64,000 nucleotides of DNA from Microbacterium caowuchunii (GCF_008727755.1 NZ_CP044231.1:1922001-1986000), one strand, 5' to 3'. Counted from the stretch's first letter, positions 1 through 8,448 are shown. Made by a program: numbers and translations. Notes: generated by a model from the sequence alone, not told the origin.

Positions 1-89
1 ACGACGACATCGACATCGACGTCGGCGGTCTCCTCGGGCATACCCGGCACAACGCGGCCGCCGGGCCGGGCATTCCTCCGGGATGCGGC

Positions 90-764
90 TCAGGCGTGGG
101 GCTGCGGATGACGAGGGCGCTCGTCGGCGAGTGCCCGCGCGATCGGGGTGTCCCCGCCGCCGAACCGGATGGTGCGTCCGATCGTCGTCTCCTCGAGCAG
201 CGACTGAGCGATCACGGCCGCGACATCGGCGCGCGGCACCGCGGCGTCGCCCTTCGGGCTCGTGGTGATGCGTCCGGTCGGCGGATCGAGGGTCAGTGCG
301 CCGGGCGCGAGCACCGTCCAGCGCAGCGGGGTGTCGCGCAGGTGGTTGTCCGCGGCGAGCTTCGCGTCCGCATACGGGAAGAAGGCGTCGTCCGGGTCGA
401 TCCCGTGATCCGAGGACGATCCGATCCAGGACACCATCACGTAGCGGGGAACGCCGGCACGGACGGCGGCGTCCATCGACCTGATCGCGGCATCGCGGTC
501 CACGGCGTACGTGCGCTCGGGGCTTCCGCCGCCGGCACCCGCCGACCAGACCACCGCGTCGTGGCCACGCACCAGCTCGGCGAGCGCGACCACGTCGAGC
601 TGCTCCACGTCCGCGACGCGCGCGGTCGCCCCGGTGCCCTCGACATCGGGGACGTGATCGGGGTTGCGGACGACCGCGGTCACGTCGTCGCCGCGGTCGA
701 CGAGGAGCGGCTCGAGCAGGAGGGCGACCTTGCCGTGCCCACCGAGGATGAGGATGCGGGCCAT
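90..764 (-). CDS. NAD(P)-binding Rossmann protein, atypical SDR (NmrA/YwnB-like)
   Basis: A 224-residue soluble protein. The N-terminus has a dinucleotide-binding glycine motif (LGGHGKVA, residues 7-14), and a YADAK segment near residue 127 matches the YxxxK of short-chain dehydrogenases. Length and motifs fit the atypical SDR family of NAD(P)H-binding or putative epimerase proteins; the substrate cannot be predicted. I chose the ATG at 764 because an AAGGAGT ribosome-binding site lies about 7 bases before it. A longer frame runs upstream to 968, but it overlaps the neighbouring YchJ gene and has no family similarity. It is transcribed away from the left edge of the window; the 100 bases upstream should hold its promoter. 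Confidence 0.85.
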   Translation of the reverse strand: MARILILGGHGKVALLLEPLLVDRGDDVTAVVRNPDHVPDVEGTGATARVADVEQLDVVALAELVRGHDAVVWSAGAGGGSPERTYAVDRDAAIRSMDAAVRAGVPRYVMVSWIGSSSDHGIDPDDAFFPYADAKLAADNHLRDTPLRWTVLAPGALTLDPPTGRITTSPKGDAAVPRADVAAVIAQSLLEETTIGRTIRFGGGDTPIARALADERPRHPQPHA

Positions 765-864
765 GGAAGTACTCCTTCGGGTCGTGGTGCCCTCCACCCT
801 AGGGAGCGGGGTCGCCGCACCCCCACGGGTTGACAGGCCCCGGGAGTGCCCGGCTGCCGTCACG

Positions 865-1266
865 TCAGCGCACGGCGCCGTCCAGGTACCACCACCGGCC
901 GCTCTGCCAGACGAACCGGCTCCGTTCGTGCAGCACGCCGTCGACCGTGCCGTCGCGGTGACGCGCATGGAACTCCACCCACCCGCGACGATCGCCGGGC
1001 AGGCCGTCGACGGTGTCCACGACCTCCAGGCCGCGCCATTCGGTCGCCGGGTCCAGGACGAGGTCCTCCGGTCGGGTGCCAGGGTGCCAGGTCTCCCGCA
1101 GATGACGGGCGTCCCCCACGACGAAGGCTGTGTACCGGGAGCGCATCAGTCCCTCCGCGGTGGCCGGCGGCGTGCCGCGCAGGGCGCGCGCGCAGCAGTC
1201 CCCGAAAGAGGAGCCGCTGCCACAGGCGCACGGGTCCGCGTCATCCAATCTGGCGAAGCCGGGCAT
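865..1266 (-). CDS. YchJ family protein with SEC-C-type zinc motif (UPF0225)
   Basis: A 133-residue protein. Its N-terminal cysteine cluster (C13, C15, C24, C25, in CxC-x8-CC spacing) is the SEC-C-like metal motif of the YchJ/UPF0225 family. The remainder (residues 35-133) has the NTF2-like fold sequence of that family, including the SRYTAFV segment. The molecular function of the family is not established; the motif suggests zinc binding. The start ATG at 1266 is six bases downstream of a TAGGCT hexamer, so the transcript is probably leaderless. It diverges from the VOC protein gene. Confidence 0.85.
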   Translation of the reverse strand: MPGFARLDDADPCACGSGSSFGDCCARALRGTPPATAEGLMRSRYTAFVVGDARHLRETWHPGTRPEDLVLDPATEWRGLEVVDTVDGLPGDRRGWVEFHARHRDGTVDGVLHERSRFVWQSGRWWYLDGAVR

Positions 1267-1272
1267 ATCCGG

Positions 1273-1278
1273 AGCCTA
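1273..1278 (-). promoter_or_regulatory. Putative leaderless -10 element (TAGGCT) for the YchJ gene
   Basis: TAGGCT fits the actinobacterial -10 consensus TAnnnT and is separated from the ATG at 1266 by exactly six bases, which puts transcription start at or next to the start codon. No convincing -35 is visible. The same spacing recurs before many genes in this window. Confidence 0.55.
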
Positions 1279-1297
1279 ACCGTTGTTGCGATCCGTC

Positions 1298-2203
1298 ATG
1301 GCCGACGCACGCACCCTCCACCCGAACACCGTCATGGACGCCGTCACCCTCCGGGTCGGTGATCTGGAGGGGATGTCCGGCTACTACGCGGACGCGCTGG
1401 CACTCAGCCCCATCGAGGAGAGCACGCGGGGCCGCGAGGTGCATCGGGTGCTCGGTCGCGCGGGCACGCCGATGGTCCGCCTCGTACACACCCCGGGGCT
1501 CCCCGAAGCGGATCCCCGCCAGGCCGGCCTCTATCACACGGCTTTCCTCTTCGACTCACCCGCCGCCCTCGCCGCCACCGTCTACCGCACCGCGCAGCAT
1601 CCACGGAGCCGGTTCGCGGGTTCCAGCGACCACCTCGTCAGCGAGGCCTTCTACTTCACCGATCCGGAGGGCAACGGGATCGAGCTCTACACCGACCGTG
1701 CCCGGGACCTCTGGCAGCACATCAACGGCGAGGTGCAGATGGCGACGGAGTACCTCGATCCGAACCTCTACCTGCAGACGCATCTGACACAGGAGGTGTT
1801 CGACGCCGCACCGCTGGATGCCGGCAGCGTCGGGCACGTCCACCTGCAGGTCGGGGACGTCCCGGCGGCGCGCGCCTTCTACGTGGACGCGCTCGGATTC
1901 GAGGCGACCATCGCGTCCTACCCGGGCGCCCTGTTCGCTTCCGCGGGCGGCTACCACCACCACGTCGCGATGAACACCTGGCGCAGCGCAGGCGCGGGCC
2001 CCCGGGCCGCGAGCCTGGGACTCGGCGAGGTGGCCCTGACGGTCCCCGAGCGCGCGGAGCTCGATGCCCTGGCGGACCGGCTGCGCACCGCGGGCCTCGC
2101 CTTCGGCGACGACGGGCGCACGGTGACGACCACAGACCCCTGGGGCACCCGCGTCACCGTCACGCTGCCCGGCACCGGGGTCGACGAGCTCCTCGCGCGC
2201 TGA
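1298..2203 (+). CDS. VOC family protein (two glyoxalase/dioxygenase-type domains)
   Basis: A 301-residue protein with two vicinal-oxygen-chelate half-domains, roughly residues 10-130 and 155-280. The first contains H, E and aromatic residues in the order seen in catechol 2,3-dioxygenase-like proteins (LYHTAFLF, then FYFTDPEGNGIELY). The second repeats the pattern (VGHVHLQVGD, then YHHHVAMNTW). It resembles CatE-type ring-cleaving dioxygenases of Bacillus and actinobacteria. The metal ligands look plausible but the substrate is unknown. The ATG at 1298 was preferred. A TTG at 1283, eight bases after a GGAG, is in frame and could be the true start, adding five residues. Divergent from the YchJ gene. 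Confidence 0.82.
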   Translation: MADARTLHPNTVMDAVTLRVGDLEGMSGYYADALALSPIEESTRGREVHRVLGRAGTPMVRLVHTPGLPEADPRQAGLYHTAFLFDSPAALAATVYRTAQHPRSRFAGSSDHLVSEAFYFTDPEGNGIELYTDRARDLWQHINGEVQMATEYLDPNLYLQTHLTQEVFDAAPLDAGSVGHVHLQVGDVPAARAFYVDALGFEATIASYPGALFASAGGYHHHVAMNTWRSAGAGPRAASLGLGEVALTVPERAELDALADRLRTAGLAFGDDGRTVTTTDPWGTRVTVTLPGTGVDELLAR

Positions 2204-2251
2204 CCCGGCGGCGACCGCCCTCGAGCCGCCCCGGAGTGGTTGACTGGGGCG

Positions 2252-2941
2252 ATGGAACCGGTCGCGATGTTCCCGCTCGGCACCGTCCTGCTTCCGGCGA
2301 TGCCGCTCACGCTGCGCATCTTCGAGGAGCGCTACCGGGTGATGCTCGGTCATCTGCTCGACCTCGAGGAGCCGGAGTTCGGGGTGACGCTCATCGAGCG
2401 CGGCCATGAGGCCGGCGGGGGCGAGGAACGCTTCACGGTCGGCACGATGGCCCGGATCACCCGGATCACCCCGGGCGCCGAGGACATCATCGTCGTCGCC
2501 TACGGCGGCACCCGCATCCGGGTCACCGAGTGGCTCGACGACGCGCCGTACCCCCGTGCGGTGGTGTCCGCGCTCCCCTCCCTGGAGTGGAAGGAGGAGC
2601 TGGCGCCACTGCGCGACGAGGTCGAGCACTCCGTCCGTCGGGTGCTGGCTCGTGCCGCCGAATTCTCCGACGGCACCTGGGACCCCGGGATCGACATCGC
2701 GGACGACCCGGTGACCTCCGCCTGGCAACTGGCGGGGATCGCGCCGCTCGGCCCGCTGGACCAGCAGGCGTTGCTGCAGTCCCGCACCACCGGCGAGCTG
2801 CTCGGCCGCACGCTGGACCTCGTCATCGAGGCTGAGCCCACCTTGACCGCTGCCGCGGCGGACGACGACTTCGATCAGGCGCTCGCCGATCTCCTCGGCG
2901 AGGGGGACGACGAACCGGACGGATCCGGTCCTCGCCCCTGA
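2252..2941 (+). CDS. LON peptidase substrate-binding domain protein
   Basis: A 229-residue protein that begins with the hallmark FPLGTVLLPAMPLTLRIFE segment of the Lon N-terminal (PUA-like) domain. It contains no ATPase or protease domain. Stand-alone LON-domain proteins are common in actinobacteria, and their role is not established; substrate or adaptor binding is the usual guess. The last 30 residues are acidic and probably disordered. The ATG at 2252 is used; an in-frame TTG at 2240 is too close to the GGAG at 2233 to be favoured. It lies downstream of the VOC gene on the same strand with a 48-base gap. Confidence 0.85.
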   Translation: MEPVAMFPLGTVLLPAMPLTLRIFEERYRVMLGHLLDLEEPEFGVTLIERGHEAGGGEERFTVGTMARITRITPGAEDIIVVAYGGTRIRVTEWLDDAPYPRAVVSALPSLEWKEELAPLRDEVEHSVRRVLARAAEFSDGTWDPGIDIADDPVTSAWQLAGIAPLGPLDQQALLQSRTTGELLGRTLDLVIEAEPTLTAAAADDDFDQALADLLGEGDDEPDGSGPRP

Positions 2942-3002
2942 CCCGTCACCGCCCGGGCCGTCAAGCCCTACGAGGACCCTCCGGACCCGACGGGCGGCGC
3001 AA

Positions 3003-3008
3003 TAGGCT
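3003..3008 (+). promoter_or_regulatory. Putative leaderless -10 element (TAGGCT) at 3003
   Basis: TAGGCT, then six bases, then the GTG start codon at 3015. It fits the leaderless pattern seen across the window and decides the GTG start for the downstream gene. Confidence 0.55.
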
Positions 3009-3014
3009 GGACGG

Positions 3015-3503
3015 GTGAGTGATGACAGCACCCCCCTTCGGTTCGTGACTCCGCGTGGTCGCCTCATCGCCCTCGCGGTCGTGTGCCTGCTCGTCACCGT
3101 GCTGGGCGTGCTCATCGTCGTGCTCAACCCCGACCAGATCATCCCGCTGCTGCTCGGCGTCGCGGTGATCGGCATCTTCGGTCTGGGCGGCGGGATCTCC
3201 ATCGTGCGCCAGCTCATCGGGTCCACGGTGCTGCGGGCGGATGCGGACGGCGTCCGCCTGGCCGGACTCGGAGTCGTCCCCTGGACCGACATCGACCGCA
3301 TCGGAACGACGCCCCAGGGCGAACTCGGTCTGCGGTTCCGTCGCCCCGACGCCCTGGTGACCAATCCGCGTTCGGGTATCGACCCCGCGGACATGCGCGC
3401 GACGCGCAGCGTGAGCGGCGGCTACGACCTCACGTTCTCCGAACGCGAGCTGGGCACGCCCCCCGGTGATGCCGCCAGGGCGCTCCGAGCGCGCCGACCC
3501 TGA
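3015..3503 (+). CDS. Small membrane protein with PH-like soluble domain
   Basis: A 162-residue protein with two adjacent hydrophobic helices (about residues 18-37 and 42-62). These are followed by a soluble C-terminal half, in which LRADADGVRLAGLGVVPWTDI resembles bacterial PH-like domains (a strand, then a W-centred 'switch on locally' segment). This architecture resembles STM3941/DUF-type membrane proteins of unknown role. No catalytic motif is seen. The GTG start at 3015 is chosen because of the upstream TAGGCT. The stop lies two bases before the start of the FUSC gene, so the two probably form an operon. Confidence 0.75.
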   Translation: MSDDSTPLRFVTPRGRLIALAVVCLLVTVLGVLIVVLNPDQIIPLLLGVAVIGIFGLGGGISIVRQLIGSTVLRADADGVRLAGLGVVPWTDIDRIGTTPQGELGLRFRRPDALVTNPRSGIDPADMRATRSVSGGYDLTFSERELGTPPGDAARALRARRP

Positions 3504-3505
3504 TC

Positions 3506-4531
3506 ATGCGCCGACTCCACACCAGCATCCGCGCGGCACAGCGCGCCCCCCTGCTGCTGGTGGTGAAGTCGGCGCTCGCGACCGGGGGCGCCTGGCTGCT
3601 CTCGGAAGCCCTCCTCCCGGGTCCTCCCCCGGTGTTCGCTGCCATCGCCGCGCTGCTCGTCGTGCAGCCGAGCATCAATCAGTCCTTCAGCAAGGCCATC
3701 GAACGCTCCGTCGGCGTCATCACCGGAGTGCTGCTGGCCTCCACCCTCGGGGTGTTCTTCGGGAACCACACCTGGGTGATCCTCACCGCCGCGGCCTCCG
3801 GCCTCCTGCTCGCCTGGGCTCTGCGACTGTCGCCCGGGGCGAGCAGCCAGATCGCGATCAGCGCCATCCTCGTGCTCTCCCTCGGAGCCGCGACACCCGG
3901 GTACGCGTTCGGCCGGGTGGCCGAGACCCTGCTCGGGGCCGCCATCGGAGTCGTGGTCAACGCGCTGCTCGTGCCACCCGTCATGGTCGACCCGGCACGC
4001 GAGTCGACGGCTCGCCTCCGCGACGAGATCGCGGCATCCCTGGAACGCCTCGCGGATGCCCTGTCGACCGTGCGCACCCCGGGGCAGCTCGAAACACTCA
4101 TGGTGGAGGCTCGGCTCCTGCGGCCGATGCGCGACGCCGCGGAGAAGGCCATCACCACGGGCACAGAGTCGCTCGCGCTGAACCCGCGCAGCGGTCGGCA
4201 CCGCTCCGAACTCGCCGATCTCTCCCGGATGCTCGGCCTCTACACGCCGATCGTCACCCAACTGGTGGGCATGACCCGCGCGGTGTACGACCACTACTCC
4301 CCTGATCTGGTGGACGAGCCGCACGTCCGCGCCATCGCCGATCAGCTCCGCCGTGCGGCGCGCGACGTCGAGCGGGTGGGGAAGCCGGGCGCGGCCGCCC
4401 GGGAGCAACCGCCGGCGCTGACGACGCCGCTGCAGATCGCGACGGCACCGGCGAGCAACTGGGTCCTGATCGGATCGCTGCTGGAGGATCTGCACCGGAT
4501 CCACACCAGCCTCACTGCCGAGACGGACTGA
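3506..4531 (+). CDS. FUSC family inner-membrane protein (putative aromatic acid/small-molecule exporter)
   Basis: A 341-residue integral membrane protein. About five to six hydrophobic segments lie between residues 15 and 160, and include the family-typical VVQPSINQSF turn. A mostly helical cytoplasmic C-terminal half follows. This matches the FUSC/DUF939-type family that includes AaeB and YccS-like proteins. Export of aromatic carboxylates is known for AaeB; the substrate here is unknown. It starts two bases after the preceding membrane protein gene and has no clear ribosome-binding site, so translation is probably coupled. Confidence 0.82.
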   Translation: MRRLHTSIRAAQRAPLLLVVKSALATGGAWLLSEALLPGPPPVFAAIAALLVVQPSINQSFSKAIERSVGVITGVLLASTLGVFFGNHTWVILTAAASGLLLAWALRLSPGASSQIAISAILVLSLGAATPGYAFGRVAETLLGAAIGVVVNALLVPPVMVDPARESTARLRDEIAASLERLADALSTVRTPGQLETLMVEARLLRPMRDAAEKAITTGTESLALNPRSGRHRSELADLSRMLGLYTPIVTQLVGMTRAVYDHYSPDLVDEPHVRAIADQLRRAARDVERVGKPGAAAREQPPALTTPLQIATAPASNWVLIGSLLEDLHRIHTSLTAETD

Positions 4532-4547
4532 TTCCCTCGCGCCGCGC

Positions 4548-4907
4548 TCAGCGCCGGGAGGCGCAGGGCACGCACATGGTTGCGGTAGGGCGCGCGCGGA
4601 GCCGCTCGACGGGGATCGGGGCGCCGCAGCGCACGCAGATCCCGAACGTGCCGTCGCGGAGCCGGCCCAGCGCCGCGTCGATCTCGCTCAACTCTCGGAG
4701 CGCTCCGATGCGGAGACCTTCCAGCCGCGACCACTCGTCGGCGAGGGTCGCGCCCTCGGGATCATGCTCGTCGTCTCCCCCGGCAGGGTCGTCGCGGGCC
4801 GCGATCACCCCGCCGAGGGCATCCTGCCGGATCGCCGCATCGCGCTCGGCCTCACGGCGCCGCTCGGTGAGCAGAGCCCTGAACTCCGCGCGCGTCGCGG
4901 CGTCCAT
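4548..4907 (-). CDS. DksA/TraR-type zinc finger protein
   Basis: A 119-residue protein with an N-terminal coiled coil (residues 1-80, rich in E, R and A) and a C-terminal C4 zinc finger (C91, C94, C112, C115). This is the layout of the DksA/TraR family. In enterobacteria these proteins bind the RNA polymerase secondary channel and tune transcription. Actinobacterial members are shorter and their effect is less well studied, so an RNA polymerase role here is an inference. It is convergent with the FUSC gene (gap 16 bases). Confidence 0.85.
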   Translation of the reverse strand: MDAATRAEFRALLTERRREAERDAAIRQDALGGVIAARDDPAGGDDEHDPEGATLADEWSRLEGLRIGALRELSEIDAALGRLRDGTFGICVRCGAPIPVERLRARPTATMCVPCASRR

Positions 4908-4923
4908 GACGCGGCAGCTCCGG

Positions 4924-5331
4924 CTACTTCTCGGTCACCACGACGGTGAACCGGAGCGGCTGGATCCCGCCGTCGGAGTTCGTCATCGTGACATCGGTCG
5001 TACCGGCGCCGACGGCCTCGACGCCCGGGTTGAATTCGGCGCTGCCGTCCGTGCGCCCTTCGACGAAGGTGGCGACCTCCGTGTCCGCGACCTGGCCGGT
5101 GTAGCTGTCCACGGCGAGATCGCCGGTCGTGATGTTCAGGACCTGGCCCACCAGCAGGTCGACCGTCGCCCCCTGCAGGTCGCCGGCCGCCATCGTGACG
5201 GGGGCGATCACATCCCCTCCGATGGAGGACGCCGTGACCGTGGGCGCGGGCGCGGCGGATGTCGCGCAGGCGGCGAGGGACAGAGCTGCGGCGGCCATGA
5301 CGGCGCACGCGGCGATTCGGGTGAGCTTCAT
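4924..5331 (-). CDS. Putative lipoprotein
   Basis: A 135-residue protein with a lipoprotein signal peptide: positive N-terminus (MKLTR), hydrophobic stretch, and lipobox LAAC with the acceptor cysteine at residue 22. The mature part looks like a small beta-rich domain (residues 45-135). It carries the conserved-looking run GGIQPLRFTVVV and has no recognisable catalytic residues. I do not recognise a family. The start at ATG 5331 is chosen because the signal peptide begins there; the in-frame extension to 5370 adds non-signal residues. It is upstream of the DksA-like gene on the same strand with a 16-base gap, so the pair may be co-transcribed. Confidence 0.75.
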   Translation of the reverse strand: MKLTRIAACAVMAAAALSLAACATSAAPAPTVTASSIGGDVIAPVTMAAGDLQGATVDLLVGQVLNITTGDLAVDSYTGQVADTEVATFVEGRTDGSAEFNPGVEAVGAGTTDVTMTNSDGGIQPLRFTVVVTEK

Positions 5332-5394
5332 GGCTTCAGTATTCCAGCGCTGTAATTCCCCCGCGATCACGAATCCGCAACGCCCCCGGTGCGG

Positions 5395-5985
5395 TCAGCT
5401 CGCCGCGCCGCGGGGCTTGTAGACGAGGGCGTCGCTCTCCCCGTAGGCGCGGAACACCTCGATCGCCTCTGCGCGACGGGTCCCGATGGACACCCGGATG
5501 CCGCGCTTCTCGAACTGCTCGGCCCAATCGGCGACGACGGGTCCCTCGTCGAACCCGCTGAGGCTCTCCAGCTCCGGCCCCTCGCCGGCCACGACCAGCG
5601 AGCGCACCCCGCTCCACATGGTGGACCCATAGCACATGACGCACGGCCGCCAGTTGACGACGAGCTCCAGTTCGGCGCCGTCGGCGCCGAGGTCCCAGCG
5701 GCCCAGTGCCGTCTGCGCGAGGCTGAGGGTGGTGACCTCGGCGTGCATCGAGCTCAACCCCGAGGCGAGCACGACGTTCACGCCCGCCGAGACGAGCCGG
5801 CCGGTGGTCGCGTCCACGACGATCGCGGCGAACGGTCCGCCGCTGCCCTCACGCCAGTTGCGATCGGCCAGGGCGTTCACGAGATCCATCCGGTCCTCGA
5901 GGGCGGGAAGGGTCTCCGGAAGGTCGGGAAGCTCGTCGATGAGCCAGGCGGGCAGGGAGGCGGAGAGCGAGGTGGCGAGAGACAT
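5395..5985 (-). CDS. Nucleoside/guanine deaminase-type zinc hydrolase (CDA superfamily)
   Basis: A 196-residue protein with the zinc site of the cytidine deaminase superfamily: HAE (H81, E83) and PCVMC (C115, C118). Length and C-terminal sequence (FRAYGE near residue 180) are closest to GuaD/TadA-like 'nucleoside deaminase' proteins that deaminate free purines such as guanine; the substrate is not certain. The ATG at 5985 follows an AAGGA ribosome-binding site, and the upstream in-frame extension to 6072 is not family-like. No partner genes lie next to it, but a urate-hydroxylase-like gene sits at 15.2 kb. Confidence 0.85.
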   Translation of the reverse strand: MSLATSLSASLPAWLIDELPDLPETLPALEDRMDLVNALADRNWREGSGGPFAAIVVDATTGRLVSAGVNVVLASGLSSMHAEVTTLSLAQTALGRWDLGADGAELELVVNWRPCVMCYGSTMWSGVRSLVVAGEGPELESLSGFDEGPVVADWAEQFEKRGIRVSIGTRRAEAIEVFRAYGESDALVYKPRGAAS

Positions 5986-6115
5986 GCGGACATCCTTGCG
6001 GACCCGTGTGTCCAGGCTGTTACGTGCGGCAGGTGAGTCTCCTCCCCTGCCCTCAGCACACCGCGGAGACATCCCGCACTGTGGATAACGCCCGCGCCGC
6101 CGCCCCCGCCCGGGC

Positions 6116-6121
6116 TACCGT
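6116..6121 (+). promoter_or_regulatory. Putative leaderless -10 element (TACCGT) at 6116
   Basis: TACCGT followed by six bases and the ATG at 6128. This spacing favours the ATG over the GTG at 6122 as the start of the lipoprotein gene. Confidence 0.5.
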
Positions 6122-6127
6122 GTGCGC

Positions 6128-6661
6128 ATGATCCGCGCACGCCGCATCCGCGTCCTCGTCGCGGCGTTCGCGCTGGCGACGATCGCGGCCACCGCGGGGT
6201 GCACCCCGTCCGCACCGGCCCCCTCGCCCACCCCGTCCGGGTTCGCCGACCAGGCCGAGGCGTTCGCCGCTGCAGAGGAGACCTACCGTGCCTACGTCGA
6301 CGCACTCAACCGGCGCAGGGCAAGCGATGACACTCCACCGACCCCTCGAGATTTCCTCATGGGCACGGCTCTGACATCAGACATCGCAGATCAGGAGGAG
6401 CTCACGGAAGCGGGCCTACGAGTCACTGGGGAATCTCGAGTGGACAGGGTCATACCCGGTGATCACGAACGCGATTCGTCAGAAGAAACCTGGATCATCG
6501 CCTGCGTCAACTCAGAGGGCACTCGCCTCATCGACGAAGCGGGTAATGATCGCACGCCGCCCGACAGAGCCCTAGTTAGCAACCTGGAAGTCCATTTCCA
6601 ACAACAGAACGGGCAGTGGTTGATAGCCGATAGTCAACTGATTTCGGAGGGGCAGTGCTGA
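6128..6661 (+). CDS. Putative lipoprotein of unknown function, low-GC body
   Basis: A 177-residue protein with a lipoprotein signal (MIRARRIRVL, hydrophobic core, TAGC lipobox, acceptor C25), then a Pro/Ser linker (residues 27-40) and a soluble domain starting FADQAEAFAAAEETYRAYVDALNRRR. That opening resembles NTF2-like or DUF4440-type exported domains, but I cannot assign a family. From about base 6300 onward the GC content drops to roughly 55% by eye, and codons such as TTA-like, AGA and TAG-flanked words appear that are rare in neighbouring genes. This suggests a horizontally acquired gene. It overlaps the next gene by seven bases, implying translational coupling. Confidence 0.75.
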   Translation: MIRARRIRVLVAAFALATIAATAGCTPSAPAPSPTPSGFADQAEAFAAAEETYRAYVDALNRRRASDDTPPTPRDFLMGTALTSDIADQEELTEAGLRVTGESRVDRVIPGDHERDSSEETWIIACVNSEGTRLIDEAGNDRTPPDRALVSNLEVHFQQQNGQWLIADSQLISEGQC

Positions 6662-7443
6662 CTCTCGTCCTGTCTTTGGCACTGGTGGCGATGTCGCCCT
6701 CCTCTGCAAGCTGCAGCCCTGACCTCGTCGCGGTGGGCGCTTGCTCCATTACGAACACGGGCTCGCAGATCGACATCGGCGGGGCGGGCACGCGGCCGGG
6801 CGGTCCGGGTGGCGGGGGCGGTGGCGAGCAGGGCGACGGCGGGCAAGGCGGCGGCGCAGAGGAGGACACCAGTCCCCGCTACGACGAGGACGGCAACCTG
6901 CTCGCGCCGGGCTGCCGCACCGTGCTGTGCCGGGACGGGTACTCGGTCGGCGTGATCCCCGAAGTGACGCTCGCGGATCTCGCGTCCTTCCGCCCGGCAG
7001 CGCCCACGCTGGCGAGCGAACCGGCGGGGATCGGCATCGTGGGGATGCCCACCAACCTCGTCTCCGCCGCATCCGCGCAGTCCATCCCCGGTGAGCTCTT
7101 CGGCTACGACGTCGTCGTCCGTTTCACCCCTTCCGCCTTCCGCTTCTCCTACGGCGACGGCGCTTCACGGTCGGCGCCGTCCGGTGGGGCGTCGTGGGCT
7201 GCCCTCGGCCAGCCGCAGTTCACCCCGACCGCGACCAGCCACCCCTACACCCGCCGCGGTGACTACCTCGCGTCGGTGACCGTCGCCTACAGCGCGTCGG
7301 TCAGCTTCGACGGCGGCCGCTGGCGAGACGTCGAGGGCGTCGTGGAGGTCACGACCGGCGGGCATGCGGTGCGTATCGTCGAGGCACGGACGGCCCTGGT
7401 GGACCGGACCTGCCTCGAGAACCCCGCCGGCCCCGGCTGCTGA
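6655..7443 (+). CDS. Secreted protein with Gly-rich linker and PKD-like domain
   Basis: A 262-residue exported protein. A signal peptide (residues 1-19, with a possible cleavage after SSAS) is followed by a short Cys-containing head, a glycine-rich linker (about residues 44-70), a central region with the paired cysteines of CRTVLC, and a C-terminal PKD-like beta-sandwich. The last is recognised from the order 'FRFSYGDG ... HPYTRRGDYLASVTV', like the WDFGDG...H.Y...G.Y.V pattern of PKD domains. It starts at a GTG overlapping the end of the lipoprotein gene, with GGAGG at 6646. A cell-surface or adhesion role is an inference. The start of this gene is low-GC and the rest is at genome level. Confidence 0.78.
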   Translation: MLTLVLSLALVAMSPSSASCSPDLVAVGACSITNTGSQIDIGGAGTRPGGPGGGGGGEQGDGGQGGGAEEDTSPRYDEDGNLLAPGCRTVLCRDGYSVGVIPEVTLADLASFRPAAPTLASEPAGIGIVGMPTNLVSAASAQSIPGELFGYDVVVRFTPSAFRFSYGDGASRSAPSGGASWAALGQPQFTPTATSHPYTRRGDYLASVTVAYSASVSFDGGRWRDVEGVVEVTTGGHAVRIVEARTALVDRTCLENPAGPGC

Positions 7444-8442
7444 TCAGCGCTCGCGCCCGAGCCATTCGCGCAGCTTGGGCAGCTCCCAGGTGGTGACGAT
7501 CCGCTCGGCCGGCACACCCGCCTGCTCCGCGCGGCGGGCGCCGTGGTCGAGCAGCGACAGCTGCCCCGGCGCGTGCGCGTCGCTGTCGATGGAGAACAGG
7601 CATCCGGCCGCCAGCGCGACGGCGATCAGGTCGTCCGGCGGGTCCTGCCGCTCCGGCCGGGAGTTGATCTCGACGGCGACGCCGTGCTCGGCGCAGGCGG
7701 CGAAGACCACGGACGCGTCGAAGGCGGATGCCGGACGCGTGCCGCGTGAGCCCTCCACGAGCCGTCCGGTGCAATGGCCGAGCACGTCGGTGTTCGGGTC
7801 GCGGACGGCGGCGAGCATCCGCCGGGTCATCGGCGCGCGGTCCATGCGCAGCTTCGAGTGCACGCTGGCCACGACCACGTCGAGACGCTCCAGCAGACCC
7901 GGTTCCTGATCCAGCATCCCGTCCTCGAGGATGTCCACCTCGATCCCGGTCAGCAGCGTGAACCCCTCCCCGGAGAGCCCGCCGACGACCGTCATCTGCT
8001 CGCGGAGACGGTCGGCGCTCAGCCCGTTGGCGACGCGGAGCCGCGGGGAATGATCGGTCAGGGCCAGGTACTCGTGCCCGAGGGTGCGCGCGGCGGAGAC
8101 CATCGCGTCGATCGGCGTCAGTCCGTCCGACCAGTTCGAATGCGCGTGCAGGTCGCCCTTCAACCTCGCACGCAGCGTGCTGGGGACCTCGGCCACCCCT
8201 GCGCTGCCGCGGAGCTCAGTCAGGTAGTCCGGCACCCGGCCCTCGAGCGCCTCCGTGATCACGCGCAGGGTCTTCTCCCCGATCCCCTTCGTCCGCTGGA
8301 GACGCCCGAGGTCGGCCCGCTGATCCGGCGGCAGAGCGCTGAGCGCCGCCGCCGCCGACCGGAACGCCTGGGAGCGGTAGCGCGAGGCCCGTTCCCGTTC
8401 CAGGAGCGTCGCGATCTCGGTGAGCGCCTCGAGCGGATCCAC
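7444..8442 (-). CDS. PHP domain metal-dependent phosphoesterase with helix-hairpin-helix N-terminus
   Basis: A 332-residue protein. The N-terminal 90 residues resemble the helical/HhH part of family X DNA polymerases (KGIGEKTLRVI at about residue 51). The rest is a PHP domain with the expected metal-binding runs (GDLHAHSNWSDG, ALTDHS, then HSK, GHCTG, and DSDAHAPG near the C-terminus). This equals the C-terminal half of PolX without the polymerase palm. The PHP domain may be a nuclease or phosphatase; the substrate is unknown. It starts with GTG at 8442, preceded at six bases by CAGACT. It ends one base after the secreted protein gene (convergent) and diverges from the exonuclease gene. Confidence 0.85.
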   Translation of the reverse strand: MDPLEALTEIATLLERERASRYRSQAFRSAAAALSALPPDQRADLGRLQRTKGIGEKTLRVITEALEGRVPDYLTELRGSAGVAEVPSTLRARLKGDLHAHSNWSDGLTPIDAMVSAARTLGHEYLALTDHSPRLRVANGLSADRLREQMTVVGGLSGEGFTLLTGIEVDILEDGMLDQEPGLLERLDVVVASVHSKLRMDRAPMTRRMLAAVRDPNTDVLGHCTGRLVEGSRGTRPASAFDASVVFAACAEHGVAVEINSRPERQDPPDDLIAVALAAGCLFSIDSDAHAPGQLSLLDHGARRAEQAGVPAERIVTTWELPKLREWLGRER

Positions 8443-8448
8443 GCGCCC

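Noticed and set aside
1..89. Gene fragment at the left edge
   Set aside because: The short stretch shows no start, stop or motif that would support a call; repetitive GACATC/GACGTC words alone are not enough.
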